64,000 nt of DNA from Bugula neritina (GCA_964035545.1 OZ037771.1:2160628-2224627); one strand, 5' to 3'. Shown: positions 20,078-34,000, numbered from the stretch's first letter. Notes: a model not told the origin generated them from the letters alone. A program made the numbers and translations.

Positions 20078-22753
20078 TTAAATTCCGAAGACTTCTATTT
20101 CAAACAGGTGCAGATGAGTGTTTGCATTAAACAAGATCTGAACAAATCTTCCCCTGATTGGTTGTCCACATGTGATGAGAGTATAAAATTTGTTCAGAAT
20201 TCCATCGTAGTAGTTACAGAGAACTTCTGAGTTGGATCCGTTGTACTCGACATTTTCCTCTCTCATGGCCACTGTAACCTCAGCATTCTTAGATCTCTCC
20301 CATATTTCATAAGGGGGCTAAAATATTAAAACAGCTAAATATTGTGCTTATACTGTAACCTCTGCATTATTATATATTTTTCAAAATATTGTTTTCTATA
20401 AGTTTAACCCTTTGCAATATAATTATTCAGGTTGTTGAAATTACTCCTTACAAAACTTCCAAATATATTTGACGAAATATCAAATTAAATTATAATATTT
20501 TTTTCAGGAATTTGATTACTTATTTAGGCAACTCAATATGCCGCAAATGATAAAATATAAAGACAAAAATACATAGTTCAGTAAATCTGATAACTATACC
20601 TATATGCAATTAAAACATTCCAAAAATAATTTTATATTTCCATTATGCAGTTTATCAAAGCAGACAGCCTTGGCATACAAATCATTGGTTTTAATAGGTT
20701 TTGTTATAAACTATAATATTAGTTTTAAAATTACTATGAAGTTGTCTTTATACCTTCACGATTTTCATTCTAAAATGTTTGAAGTTTATGAAATAAATTA
20801 CTACCTTATGAAATTAGTGTATACATATTATATCATGGGTCATATATTAGGTCACAATTCATGCATTAGGGCAAAAAAAAGAAAGCGCTTTAGCAAGTGT
20901 TGAAATTCTAAAAAAAAAACATGCAGCAGAGCATAAACTAAAGTTGTGAGTTAGAGTATTACTTCGATTCTGTTCAAGATATTCACAGCCCAAACGCAGT
21001 GATCTTCTTGCAAGTCAACTCTCCACCATGGCCTGTATTCCATCTCAGTGTGTACCAGTGAGGCACGAAGATCACTAGGGTTGTAATAAATCCCATCATT
21101 TCCATGAGACGCTTTGTACAATGCTCTATTGTAATATGAAGATTGAGTGGCTGGTTTATCTATAAATAAAACATAATGGTTGTTTTAAACTCTAAAGTCT
21201 AAGGTATGTTTTGTCAACTTACAGTACTGCTTGTTGTATCAACCAATAGTATGCTAGCAATTTGAGAGTTTAATTACTGAAAAGTAATGAAATTATTTTA
21301 GAAAACAATCATCATGCAAATAATAGACTCCAAGAAAGCTTATATAATATAGGAAGTCAGTTATGTGCAATACCATATGCTAGACTTATTATCTATATGA
21401 CTCAACAATTCATTGGCTGCATTAATAAACTGCGCAGTTAGTATATGGCATGAAAAGCTGCGCTGTTTTCTTTGAATACAGAAACTAAGTTCAAATGCTC
21501 TATAAATTTGCTTTGTTAAAAACATTGATTTTCCAATAACATAAAATATATCACCTATCTGTTGACTTTACTGTTTGAAATAAACATTTTATTCCTGCAA
21601 ATTATAAGCGAAGTTCTGTTCTATAAAAACCATAATTATCATTGGCTAGAAGTTAAATAGGTGGTTAGAGGATTGCACAGTGTCAGCTATTGAAGTCATA
21701 TAGCAAGTGTTTGGTTTTCAGGGCATTAATTCATTTGGAGTTGTCTTCTGTTACTTGTTGTGGTTCTATATTAGCCTTGACACTGACTAGCAAGTGATCA
21801 AACAATGAAAACATACAGTGAGAGTATCACGAAAGCATAAAGAAAGTATAATGGGAACATGGTAAGAGTAGTAGCTATGTGTGATGCATCTTTGTGTTGT
21901 GTTTATGCTTCTTACTTTATAGAGTGTATGCAGAACTTAAAGGTGCACTTTAATAACCACAATTGTGTGAGATAACTTATAAGTCACTTTTTAGAGTCTT
22001 TCAAACCTGCACATACCTCTATAATGCATCAATGCACCATGAGGCCGCCATCAACAATATATTGTATCATAATTTTGTATATCAACACATTAATTAGTAT
22101 ATTCACCTCTAGCTAGCAGTTTGTTCAAGCTTTTCCTAAGGTCATCTTTGACATAGACATCGAGGCCTGTCTGCTGATACTCGGTGAGCAAGTCAGGGTT
22201 GAGGCACGTTTCAAATGAACACTTAATTTCTGTCTGTATATGAAACTGAACTCCATGGCACCTTTCATTGGTGAGACATTCATAGGTACAAAGCATGGTG
22301 GAGCTATAACTCTTGGAGTTGCTTACCCCAAAGCGAGGCTCTTGGATTAAAGGAGAAGTCATTCTTGTAAACCCAGAAGTTTCAGTCGACTCAACAGCAT
22401 AAAGGACACAGGCAGCCAAAAATACTAAACATAAAATAAATCATATATTGTGAAAGTTTTCTTTCGGTGACCTAATCGAAATGCTTCTATTTGAAAAAAG
22501 AATTGAGGAAAGGGTCAATGCTCATTGTATACCACATTTAGACAAGTCAAAAATGATTTTAAAATATACAAGCCTCAAAAGAAAATGAAACTTAAAAATC
22601 TGGTGGAATTTAAAGGCAGCAAGCATAATTTGATATAAAAATGGGTCAAACTTTTTATGGCAGGTATTTATACTTAAAAGCGTTCTCTAATTTATGAATG
22701 AACTTAAGATATACGTACATTAAGTTTTTATACTTACCTTTGAAAATAATCAT
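20078..22753 (-). CDS. Secreted PAN/apple plus fucolectin-like protein (paralogue 2)
   Basis: Minus-strand exons 22753-22738 (16 nt), 22424-22107 (318 nt), 21159-20963 and 20317-20078 close into 256 residues. Across the first junction the signal peptide reads MIIFKVFLAACVLYAVES. The PAN/apple exon has CTYECLTNERCHGVQF and CSFETCLNPDLL, matching paralogue 1 position by position. The fucolectin-like half has KPATQSS, HGNDGI, PWWRVDLQEDHCVWAV, LCNYYDGILNKF, CGQPIRGRFVQ and EIEVFG. The exon phase pattern (1,1,0) equals that of paralogue 1, so this is a tandem duplication. The last exon is the most similar part (SKNAEVTVAMREE in both). The vicinal CysCys sugar-loop motif is again absent. Confidence 0.85.
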
Positions 22754-23420
22754 CTTAAATATCTTATATCGGCAAATATAGTCACTTTAAATATTAAGTT
22801 CAATTTCTTGATTTACAGCTTTCTAGTTACAGTCAACACGCAGCTAGTGTAGACAAGTGAGTGAGTGAGTGCTAGTTAACTTGGTAAATCTAATATTTTT
22901 AATAATATTGTTCATCATACAAAATCTTTCTTTTAAATATTGACCTTCCAAAGTTCGAATCTACAACAGAAACAATCTTTTATATGCAATTAAAGAAACA
23001 GATATTATAAAAACAAGCTTTGATTAAAACAAGAAATGACCAGTTAAGTATATACATTTCATATATTATTTAGAAGCTTTTAAAATGTTTCTTGCTCTCG
23101 AACAAATGAAGCTCTTTTATCATGTTTATGTTGTTCTTGTTTTTCTTTTTGTTAGTCTAAACTTTAATCAGAGTAAGTGTAATTCACAAGTAGTTCAGAT
23201 GTAACTAGAGTGTTTGAACTTGAGTTTCTAATCACTCTTGAGTTTTATAGACTACCACAGGCAAAGACAACTTAAGAGTGTCTTTGTGGTCGGAGGTTAT
23301 AAACTGGACAGCAGGCAGCACATTGTGTATTTTAAATATTTCTTATAAACAACATATGCAGACTGCAACTTTCTTGAAGTTAGAAAAAAATTGAAGCCCA
23401 CCACATAATATTAAGGAGAT

Positions 23421-23575
23421 AATAAAGAAATTGAAAAAAGCCTGTGTTCTAGATTAAAAATGTAGCAAAAAAGTTATGCTCTCGCAAGAATTTCAACCCG
23501 GGCCCAAATCAAATTTTATAAAGAACTTTAAAGAACTTATGCTATCTCAGTTTCTCCACTACTGCTCTTGAGTGA
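23421..23575 (-). mobile_element. Dispersed repeat, possible tRNA-derived SINE (copy 2)
   Basis: Second copy of the family seen at 12402-12545, in the same orientation. On the minus strand an A-box-like TAGCATAAGTTC precedes a B-box-like GGGTTGAAATTC by about 35 bases, followed by TTGCGAGAGCATAAC. The spacing fits a pol III promoter of a tRNA-derived SINE. Divergence between copies suggests old insertions. Confidence 0.5.
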
Positions 23576-24341
23576 TATTAAGTTGATCTTCAGAGAAATA
23601 AAACTGCTGTCTAATCAAATGCTGGCAGAGTAGTTGCCATTAACAGATAATAGCAGGCAGCATCTAACTAATGTCCACGATTGTTTCAGGTTATGCAACA
23701 GAATAACATTGCTGTCAGCAGATTTGGATTTACAGCTTTAAAAATACAGTTAATTGAAAATGTCTATTTATTGTGCAGAAAATAAGGAGCTGAGGATATT
23801 AATTGCTTCTTCTATTGTATCCATCAATTGTTTATATTGTGTAGTATGCATTCATAATGACAGAATATCCACTGCATTCGCCTATCATCAAGTTTCAAGG
23901 ATCAGTTGAATATTGAAGGCTATCAAGCACTTATTGTCTGTTTTGACAATGAAAAACATTTTAACTGTCTATAATTTATAGCAGATGTAAATTAAACGAC
24001 CACTATTTAGGGATGGAAAGGTATGATTTAATTTGAACTGCCCAGGGCATATTGAAGCTTAACAGCTCATGTAAATTTAAACTTTAGTAAAATTTAAAAG
24101 TCGGATACTTACAACTATAATAAATAATTAAATACAACATTCATTTTAAAAAAGTTTTATTATTAAAAACAATTTAATGCGGAATTGTAATATTTCTATC
24201 CTATTTCTAGATGTACACTATTAATAACAAAGAAACCGGTGTAATTGTGAAACTACAAGCATAGTGTTATGAATTAATATTAACTGGCTATAACCTACAT
24301 TATAGCAACTAATTCATACTCTTATTATATGAAATGATTTT

Positions 24342-24486
24342 ATAAGCAGCTTCGAGTTGGAGGTGACTGAGTGCAGTAGTTTGGGGTTCTGGAGTCAAAG
24401 GTTTAAGGTGAAACTTTGAACCCCCAACTCCAAGTTTAGGACTCCAAACTACTGCACTCAGTCACCCCCAACTCGGAGCTGCTTAT
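24342..24486. repeat. Inverted repeat, 43-bp arms and 59-bp loop
   Basis: Left arm 24342-24384 and right arm 24444-24486 are reverse complements at 41 of 43 positions. The arms start with ATAAGCAGCT and end next to AGTAGTTTGG. It could be a fold-back MITE remnant or a strong hairpin if transcribed. Confidence 0.9.
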
Positions 24487-25259
24487 AGCAAATTCTTATC
24501 ACATTTTAGATTATTGGGTACTGGTGCAGCCCTGCCTGGCTGCAGAGCAGCCTTTTATGACTCGCAAGAATGGTGCCATACGGCCAGTAGTGTGACAGCA
24601 GTCAACCAGTGAGTGCGTATACCTCCAGTACGACAGCTAAATGATGTATTCTTGGCAAACAGCTGCCTGGTAAGTCTTTAGGTCTTGAAATACTAATTTA
24701 GAGTCAGAATAGTGAGTAGTTTTAGCATTCACGATATACTGAGTGTAGACATGGTGTAACAAAAGTTGGTATGTTTACTACTATCTGATGTTTCAGGGCT
24801 TACCTGCCAGCATAGAGCTGATTATTTAAGGCTCAAACTGTATTATTGTATATTTATGTTGCTATACTATTTAATTTAATTGAAATCTTATTGTTACTTC
24901 CACAATGTTTGCATTTATCTATTTGTTATTGGAAATTTACTTGGTTGCACTGTCATTATTAGATTATATTAAAATTGATTGAATATTTTAATTATAGACT
25001 TTAAGTTTATTGATATTGCATTTCAACTTTACATATATAGAACAAGCTAGGCTTTAAAAAATTATCTTTTATATAGACAGTTTTATAATTAATATTGCTC
25101 TAGAAATAGTTTTGTAGTATATTTTGTTGTGTCATGATTAAAGAATTTATCTCAATCTGATAATTCAAATTTTTACTATTAATCCTGATTGTTTAGACTA
25201 TAAAACATTTTTTCAAGATTACATGATATTTTTTGCAGTAAGATATAGCCAATTGAACA

Positions 25260-28200
25260 ATGGCTAACATGCTTAGTAAATTTTTCAGTGTTGTGTTATT
25301 TGCTCTGATTGGACAAACATCTGCCGGTTGCTATGAACAGACGAACTGTACTTCCTGTACGAGTTATTCCGGAAACTACCTTTTCCCCTGCACATGGTGC
25401 CCGATGACTCACCAATGCCACACAACTGGCTCGTGTGAGTTACCACCATTTTATTTACTTGCTTCGATCAGTTTGGTTACAGCTTTGTCATTCTCATCAA
25501 CTGCAACTCTTTTATATGAATAACTATAATATGTCCACATGGCAGACATTTATATTATACTTTACTACAGTTAGGTTATTATTTGAGTTGAATATAACAA
25601 ACTACAGTCAACCATAGCAAAGTAGGAATCATTTTGCTACTCAAACTAATGCTTTTAAACAGTTTCGGTCATAATTGGGTCATAAAGCTCATTACTTCAT
25701 GGAAAAATTGAGTATAAAGTATTATACTAATTATACTAACATGATTATGCTATTAATTGCAGTGTATAATGACTGCTATAGACATGTGTACATCACCACA
25801 CCAGACCTCTGCCCTGTAGAAGACTCCAAACCCTACAACCAAACTCTAGCTGCACAAATAGCCCAATGGGCTGCCATGGCATATGCACCGCACACAAAAA
25901 TAGATCCAAAGGTTCTGTCTAAAGTTCTCAGAGATCAACTGCCAGGAAACTACAAGGTAAAAATTTCAGAGTTGTCCTCACCAAAAAAATAATTTCAATT
26001 ATTTTCAAAAAATGGGATTTTATTTTGCAGGTTGGCACATCTTACTAGAAGCTATTGCAAAGTTTGTATGTATATTATGGTCCAAACCCCCTCCCTTCCA
26101 AACCACTTCACTCATTAGCCTCTACCTTTATCATCCGAATGGTCACTAAGGCTATTTTATTGGTTCCTTACAATTACTGCTGGCATTACTGTTTCCATTA
26201 CTTCAAACTATGCAATGGGTGTTGCATTGATGCTGTATGAATGAATTTGTGGTTGCAGTGTGAGTGAACTTATGGTTGTGATTTTGGTTGGATGCAATTG
26301 TTTCCAAACATAATGCTGACAACTAGTGAATAACACACTCCCCCCTACCCGACTGTGTTCCTCCTGTAAAGTGATATACATACATCAGTGTTTCCCAATG
26401 TCTTGCAGATGTTGAAGATTATCCAGAGACATTGTGACCTGATGGTGAACTACTCAGCTTGCACTGTCCTGGTAGCCATGTCTCACCAGGAGAAGAACAT
26501 AATAGTCAGCTTCGAGGGAACTCAGAACATGGACCAGCTGTATGAACAGTTCATCACCACTGCCTTGGCTGGCCTTGAAAATACAATGATAGGTGGAAAA
26601 GTAAGTTGTGTCACTAGCCACTTCACTCCTACTTTATGAACTGAAGCTTCGAATATAACTTAAACCTGTTATGTCGCTGGTTCTGAAGGTCTGATATTTT
26701 GTAGTAAAGTTGTGGTAAGTTTGTGAAGATTATGGAGATGATGGTTTGTTTATTGTATTTGTTGTGTGAGTTTGTCACAAGAAAACAAATAAAATCACCT
26801 GACATCAGGTTATCAAATTGCATTATTTAGTAGCTGAAAGTGATAATAAAATCTTATACCATTTTTTTCAATTATGCAGGTGCTTTTTTACAACGAAAAC
26901 TTACAGAAACTGCTGTACCCTTGTTTGAAGTCGTATCTTGCAGAAATCTTGGCTGCCTATTCGAACTATACGTAAGTGATATGCTGACTTGAAATAGTTG
27001 CATATTTTTAACTCTATAGACAAGTGAGGTTTTATAACAAAACATTACAAAATACAAATACACCATTATCTTAGGAAGATTATTTGAATCTCAAATTGGG
27101 TAATACAATATAAGAAAATGCAGAAGACTTTGAAAATTATCTTTCTTTTTCATCCACCTTAAATGTGGCTGATTAAATTGAGAAAATAGAATAACATTAT
27201 ACAAAGTTTTATCTGAATTTCACAAATTCTATCTTCATCCATAAAACTCAAACTATTAAATAAAGATCAATAAAAATATAGTCTGTACAAGTAGGTTTTA
27301 ATTGTACAAGAATCCAAGAGTTTAAATAGAAGTAAGTTGAACAGTGCAAAAGAACTGGTCAATTTATTCAGTGCTTGCTAGTAACTGAGATGCAATTTTG
27401 CAGCCACTTTTTCATTTCTCATTTTAACTGGTATTTAGAATTTAAACAATCGGACAGCTTACCAATACTGTCACATAAAGCTACTCTATTCAGTTCATCT
27501 CTTGTCAAACCATACTTCTTAGTGAATTTGATTTGTCTCAGTTACTGGCCATTAACTACTATCTCTTTCATTTATGTAAGCATTTCTAGTATTAGCTTCA
27601 GCAGAATCACTTTAACAGAAGTTTTATTCACCAGCTGGATACAATTATGGATTAAATTTCGATATCTTGAATTCACTTATCCAAAAACATTTTGCTTGAA
27701 ACAATTATACTTACTTTATTGGAAATTAAACAAATATTTGCCACTTTAGTGCAAATGTGTCAAAATAATACACGGGTCTGAAAATTATTAATCTCACATT
27801 TTTGACTCAATAAATAGACTGTAGAATTACTAAAGGTTGTCACTACCAGGTCACGTTTTTCACTCATGCATGCCCATCCTTCTGCTGAAATCATTTTAAC
27901 AGCTTGACTGCTGACAATTGAATTAACCACAGGGTATCAAATTATTATTTTGACAGTTCTTAAATACTAACAAAATCCTGCCAAAGTATATTGTTTCTTT
28001 TTATGTAATCATTTGGCCAAAATGTGATATAATAACAAATATTCAGCCAATCGTCATTCAAGATTACGACAGCACCCTAATTTGCTGTCTTATAAGCTGG
28101 CACCAAGCCAACTTTTTATGTTAAAATAATTTAAAAAAGGAAGTTGCTCAATTTTAAACTTGTTATCAAGTCAATGCAGTTTCAAACTGGCCTGTTTTAC

Positions 28201-29844
28201 CCATTCAATTCGAATAGCTATGTTTTTACAATAATTAACTTCATTCAAGTACTTCAATGAGTGCTAGAATAACCTTGTATAACTAATTAACTTGAACAAG
28301 AATTCATTATGAATGTTGACGTTGATGATGAATGAGTCTGTAGATGTGATCCCATCCTATCACTCTGAAAGAACATCCTGTTTATTTCTGGCTATAAAAA
28401 TTAGTTTCTTTAACTGCCCCTCCTCTTTTACCCTTTTGATCCAATGCTTTTGCAGTTGTAATTCTCAAACATAGGATGCTTCGAAAAAAATCCTTATAGC
28501 CTTAACTCTCTCATTTCTATGTCTTATCCATACTATTCTTTCTATCTGTGCCCACAGGCTAACAATGACTGGGCACTCTCTTGGTGGAGCGCAGGCTCAG
28601 ATCGCAGCTGCTACATTAGTCCGGGAGAGAGTCATTTCTACTGACAAGCTGCTAGTTTACACCTACGGAGCACCTCGCTTTGCTGACGTTGATTTCGTCA
28701 GCATCTTTGACAAAGTAGGTTCTGGCAGCACTTAACACACTTCTGATTGCTTCATTAATGGTAGAAAGCATTAACTCAATTTTAATAAGTTTTTCTAAAA
28801 ATTGGAGTATCAGTAGGTTAGAATATGGGGCAATGTTGTTGCTTTACTTTGAGTAAATAATAAATGGTTTTTGTTGTGTTGAAATATGTCTGACTAGTTA
28901 AATGTTTATGTTTTGTCAAAACAATAATTTTTAGCAGCTTTATATATAATTATAAAATATTGATAGCTTTTAATAGTCACATGTAAAACTCTCAATTACA
29001 TCTATGCTCATCTGTTTCACACAACAATATTTATATACTAGCTTTCTTGCACTATATGTTACAGCTTGTTAAAACTAACTGGCGTTTGATACAAGCTAGA
29101 GATCCTGTTCCCAGAATTCCTCCTTCCTACTACCTCTACCACACTCACGGCGAGGTTTGGTTCAGTACACCAGGAGTGACGGTCAATTCAGAGTACGTCA
29201 TCTGTACAGACAATGAGGTGAGAAACTCAGCTTATAATGTTCTTATTAATCATTTCTTTATATAACAGCTTTAGTGTTGGACTGTGTTGAGCTTTAACCT
29301 TTCAAAAGGGAGCTAACTCCAATTTTTGGTTACAATTAAATATAATATGCTGGCAAAAATCAATATTTAGTACTCGCTGTCAGCAATTTTGTGTCTCTAA
29401 AAAAGTTTTATTGGTTGCTTTTTATTATTTAGGGTCATCTAACTGTCATGTTTAGCTTTGCATTAAAATTTGATACAAAATATTCTTGTTTTGCACTAAA
29501 ATGATGCTAAATAGCAAACTAAGGCTTGCATTCCCTATATTACACTACCTAATTATATGACAATATCATGTCTAAATTTTTAAACCGCAAGTTGATTTTA
29601 ATTCCCATCATTTCGATTCGCTGAGATTCTATTCCTAATCTGTAAAATTATTTCACAGGACGAGAGTTGTGCTTGGTCTCAAGGTCCCCCGTTATGCTTC
29701 ACTGATGAGTGTGTGAGGATCCACAAAAACTACTTCATTAAGGATATGGGCTACGCTTTTGATGAGCAGAGGCTAGGAGGCACAAGAAGGCCGAAGAGAT
29801 CAAAGTTGGGAGAGTGCGACTCCTTAGATTTCTCTGAGATATGA
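25260..29844 (+). CDS. Secreted class 3 (Rhizomucor-type) lipase with N-terminal PSI-like module
   Basis: Exons 25260-25434, 25763-25956, 26409-26600, 26880-26971, 28558-28714, 29065-29217 and 29659-29844 give 382 residues in frame. Residues 1-21 are a signal peptide ending TSAG. Residues 23-65 form a Cys-rich module (NCTSCTSYSG, PCTWCPMTHQCHTTGS, then YNDC) like a PSI/plexin repeat. The alpha/beta-hydrolase core follows: IVSFEGTQN as the beta strand and lid region, then GHSLGGAQAQ with the nucleophile Ser, YGAPRFAD, and ARDPVPRIPP with the likely catalytic Asp. The likely catalytic His is in RIHKNYF near the end. This order matches lipase_3 enzymes that hydrolyse acylglycerols. The protein is probably exported or lysosomal; the substrate is not shown. 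AATAAA lies at 30121-30126. Confidence 0.9.
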
Positions 29845-31022
29845 GAAAAAAGGGAAACCAGCATTAATGCTTGAACTTAAGGGTTTATTTTAACTTGCTC
29901 TGATTCTTAGTACACTGCTTCAACCTATCAAATGTTGCGATCTTATTGCAGCCCTAATTTGATGTTTATTTTATAAAACGGTATACACATCACATGCAAC
30001 AATATACAGTATTATAAATGGTAATTTCAAACTTTGGAGAAGTTTCAAGAGTATTAGTTTCTTCAAGCATTAACTACATAAGTAGTATATAGTTCCGGAT
30101 TGTTCTGTAATAGCAAACACAATAAACAGCTAAAATTTATGAAGTTTTATTGTTTTAGGCGATAAAATATACTCAAATAAATAAAATATTATGCTGAATT
30201 AATACAATAATACATATGACTATAATTACTGTTACTAAAACAGAAATTTCGTATCATGTAACTTTATGAAATATAGCATCTCATCAGATAGATTTATGAA
30301 AAGTTTGACTAGCAGACTTTGCATAACTTTCAATCATAGTTGTTTTCCCTTGCACTTTTATGTTAAAGCAACTTCTTTGCTTTTAACAAAAGAAGATATA
30401 ACACAAAATTATTAGTTATAGAGACCAATTTTTTGGAAGCAGTGATTGTCTCCTCATGACTCAGATAATGCTGGTTATATTGTGAGATATTTATTAGCTA
30501 ACAGCATAGAAAATACAAACAAATTAGGTAATTATGCAGTTTGAGGACAAGCAATACAAGTTCTGATATGAACAAAGACCTCATGCTTTGCTGTTGAATA
30601 TAATGATTACCACAGAATAGACTAGAAGATAACACAGTCAAAACTAGAAATGCATAATTATAGAAAAAATAATTATACATGATATATTATGCAGGATGAG
30701 GATGGGTAGACAACTACATAGGGTTATAAAAACATGATAAACAATTGCCCAAAAAAGATGCACATGTTGAAATTCAAGGAGGGGGACACGTTGAAGTAAG
30801 AAGAAAAATTATGACTCAATAAATATGACTAAAAATAGTATAACTGAGCTGATGCAATAAAGTTTATATAGTAGAACTGGGTCAAATTGTATGTAGAGAA
30901 AGTTTACTAATTATGCTTATATAACAGTTATTGCAAAATGTAGGTTATACTTGATATGTGATGTAATATCCAACAACATTAAAAAAATCAAGCAGACAAT
31001 TTTTTATGCAAAACAACTTAAT
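29845..31022. other. Convergent 3' regions of lipase and the minus-strand 272 aa gene
   Basis: AT-rich with no exon seen. It holds the lipase 3' UTR (AATAAA at 30121) and the 3' flank of the gene whose stop is at 31023. Confidence 0.6.
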
Positions 31023-34000
31023 CTAGAAATTAAAATTAGACATAATTTCTTCCACTTCTCCGTAGACTGAGAGAGTAAGGGGCAAACTGCTGAGTTTATG
31101 GGGGTCTCTCACACAGAGCGCTGTAGTCACAGCGGATAGCCTCTGAAGAGACTGAATAGACAGAGGGTGGTGAAGTTCCTGGCATACAAAGAGTTTCCTG
31201 AGTAGATTCTGGCCAGTCTTGTACACTGTGCTGTTTAACTGTCTGCAATCATGAGAAGCTACATTAATAGTGATTCCATTTATATTGTATATGAAGTAAG
31301 TATTCACGTGATAAATTATAATAGCCTAAGTACCTGCTGGAGTTGATGTGATGTTTGGTAAAGTATGTGATGAGCTCCGTAAATATGTTACAGCATGTAG
31401 AACTAAGTCTTTCCTTGTGTTTATCTTGTTTGTAGAGATTGTAAAGATCAGTATACTACAAGGGAACAAGTATATACAGTGAGTGGCAAAATATAATATG
31501 TAGTATTATATTATGTAACATAGTATAATATTAATTATATGCGATGTAATATAATATATAAATATAATACACCACTATCATATATATCAACATGATATAT
31601 AAATAAAATATATCAGTATAATATATTAGTATAACATATATAAATATAATAAATAAACATAATATTATATAAATACGACATATATAAATACAATATATTT
31701 AGAATAATAACACCAACCTTGTCAAGTAAACCAGGTTGAGGCTGTATAATATCTTCCTCACTAAACACTGTGTACATCTGCATGATAGAGAACCATTCAG
31801 AATGAATAACTCAATTATACAAAGGTAAGTACACTAGCTGTAAGTACTACACAGAGGTAAGTACAAAAAAGGTAAGTATATAGAGTAGAGTATACAGAGG
31901 TAAGTATATAGAGGTAAGTATATAGGGGTATGTATACAGAGGTAAGTATATAGAGGTAAGTATATAGAGGTGGGTACACAGAGGTAAGTATATGGAGGTA
32001 AGTATACAGAGGTAAGTACACAGAGGTAAGTATACAGAGGTAATTATATAGAGGTAAGTATACAGAGGTAAGTATATAGAGGTAAGTATACAGAGGTAAG
32101 TATATAGAGGTAAGTATATAGAAGCAAGTATAGAGAGGTAAGTTTATAGAGGTAAGTATGTAAAGGTAAGTATGTAGAGGTAAGTACACAGAGGTGGGTA
32201 TATAGAGGTAAGTATACAGAGGTAAGTATATAGAGGTAAGTACACAGAGGTAAGTATATAGAGGTAAGTATACAGAGGTAAGTACACAGAGGTAAGTATA
32301 TAGAGGTAAGTATACAGAGGTAAGTACACAGAGGTAAGTATACAGAGGTAAGTATACAGAGGTAAGTATATAGAAGTAAGTTTATAGAGGTAAGTATGTA
32401 GAGGTAAGTACACAGAGGTGGGTATACTAGATGAAGTCTCAATAATATTTATATTACCTAATTATACATTGAATATACACAATTGTCTACATTTATAATT
32501 TTGCACCGAAAACTATTTTAAGGAAATCAATTATCAATAATATATACTAGTCTTTTTTAGATTTCCAATTCAGTGAAACAAAAAATTGACATGATAGCAA
32601 ATAAATGCTTGCTATGTACAATATAAGAGAAGAGCGTAAGATTTAATGGAATAGAAAGTATTATACAATAAACACTGAAATCAAGAGAATAATTAAGTAC
32701 CTGAAAACCCTGCAGGGGGTCGTCAGTGTAGTACATGGCAGGACTGCAGCCGTCACCAAACCAATCCACACTACAGAAGTGCCTCATTAGAGTGGAGTGA
32801 GTCATACGTATCGGCTGGTTACGGCGATCAGTTAAACACTCCACTCTGTAAAACCATCGTCAGTTTAAACACAACCACGTGTACATGCTAGCATTGCGTC
32901 ATGAGTAATTGTAAATGTGTTTTGTGACAAAGAGATGTTTGTAAAAACAGAAAAAGAAAGTTTTAAGTACTGTTGCTCTTTAAGAGGTTTAAAATTTGTT
33001 TATTATAACGTAGACTTGCTGCACTTGGCAGAATTTTACAGACAAGACTGCAAGCAAACTGACAGATCAGGCTATAATAATTATCTAGTAAGCAATCCTG
33101 CTAGAAAGAGTTTGAAGTTTTCTACCCTTCTCCAAATCCTATTGCAAATACTGTAATGGTTATCATTAATAAAATTGTTGGCAAAACCTTGAAAGCAGAT
33201 ATAAGTTTTCTATTTTGCAAAACAGCACATAGCATAGCGTAAAACTCACATAATCTCTATGGATGTCCCATGCACCCTATCAGTTGCAATAACGTAATTA
33301 CACTGCCTCCCTCCATCCCAGTTGTCCAGGTGAGCATTTGTAACCCACCAAGGTAGTGTCAACATTAGCTCATATCCTAAGGGTGCATGACATACCTTGT
33401 ACACTCTATCTCCACTCAAAGTGTAAGACATGGGCAAGTCTAAAATGTAAATGCATATCTAGTATTTTCCTGAACAAAATACAATTATAACGCAAAGTTA
33501 TAGTAATCCTCAATGCATCGTGGTCACAGATTGCAGATATGATAAGTTTTTCATATTTAGTCCGTGCCTTGACGAATATGCTTCATAATAATATTATTGG
33601 TCACTAGATCTTAGGCAGTACAAATGTTGATAATGTATATAATTTTTGAAAGTTTTCAAAAATAGGATAATTCCCAATAACTGAGCAATTCCTTTTACAA
33701 AATAAATTAATGAAGCATATATTTTATGTCAAGGAGTTTTATGCATAACACAAAAAACTTCAAGTTTTGAAAGCAAAACATCATTTAGGGAAAAATTATG
33801 CCAGCATATAATTGAATTAAAAAGCATTTTTTTCTTGAAACAACGCTAAGCTTGTTTAGGGAATTCATATCATGTACTATTATAAAAATTCTATATAAAG
33901 GCAACATTGTAATGCAAATCTGGAGCTGGTAAATTGTATATAATATGTACATTGACAGTCGACAATCCCAGACACTGAAAGACACTCATCATCACACTCT

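Larger units (their letters stand above)
22754..25259. other. Divergent intergenic region between PAN-fucolectin 2 and the lipase
   Basis: About 2.5 kb without coding exons. It should hold the promoters of both flanking genes. Two structured elements stand out: a SINE-like repeat (23421-23575) and a long hairpin (24342-24486). A less AT-rich stretch at 24510-24670 ending in TGGTAAGT could be a non-coding 5' exon of the lipase gene, but this is weak. Confidence 0.5.

Noticed and set aside
31815-32442. Overlapping minus-strand ORFs of 89-132 aa with a 14-residue Tyr/Leu/Thr repeat
   Set aside because: They appear in all minus frames because the 14-bp minisatellite has no stop in any frame. There is no start or splice context.
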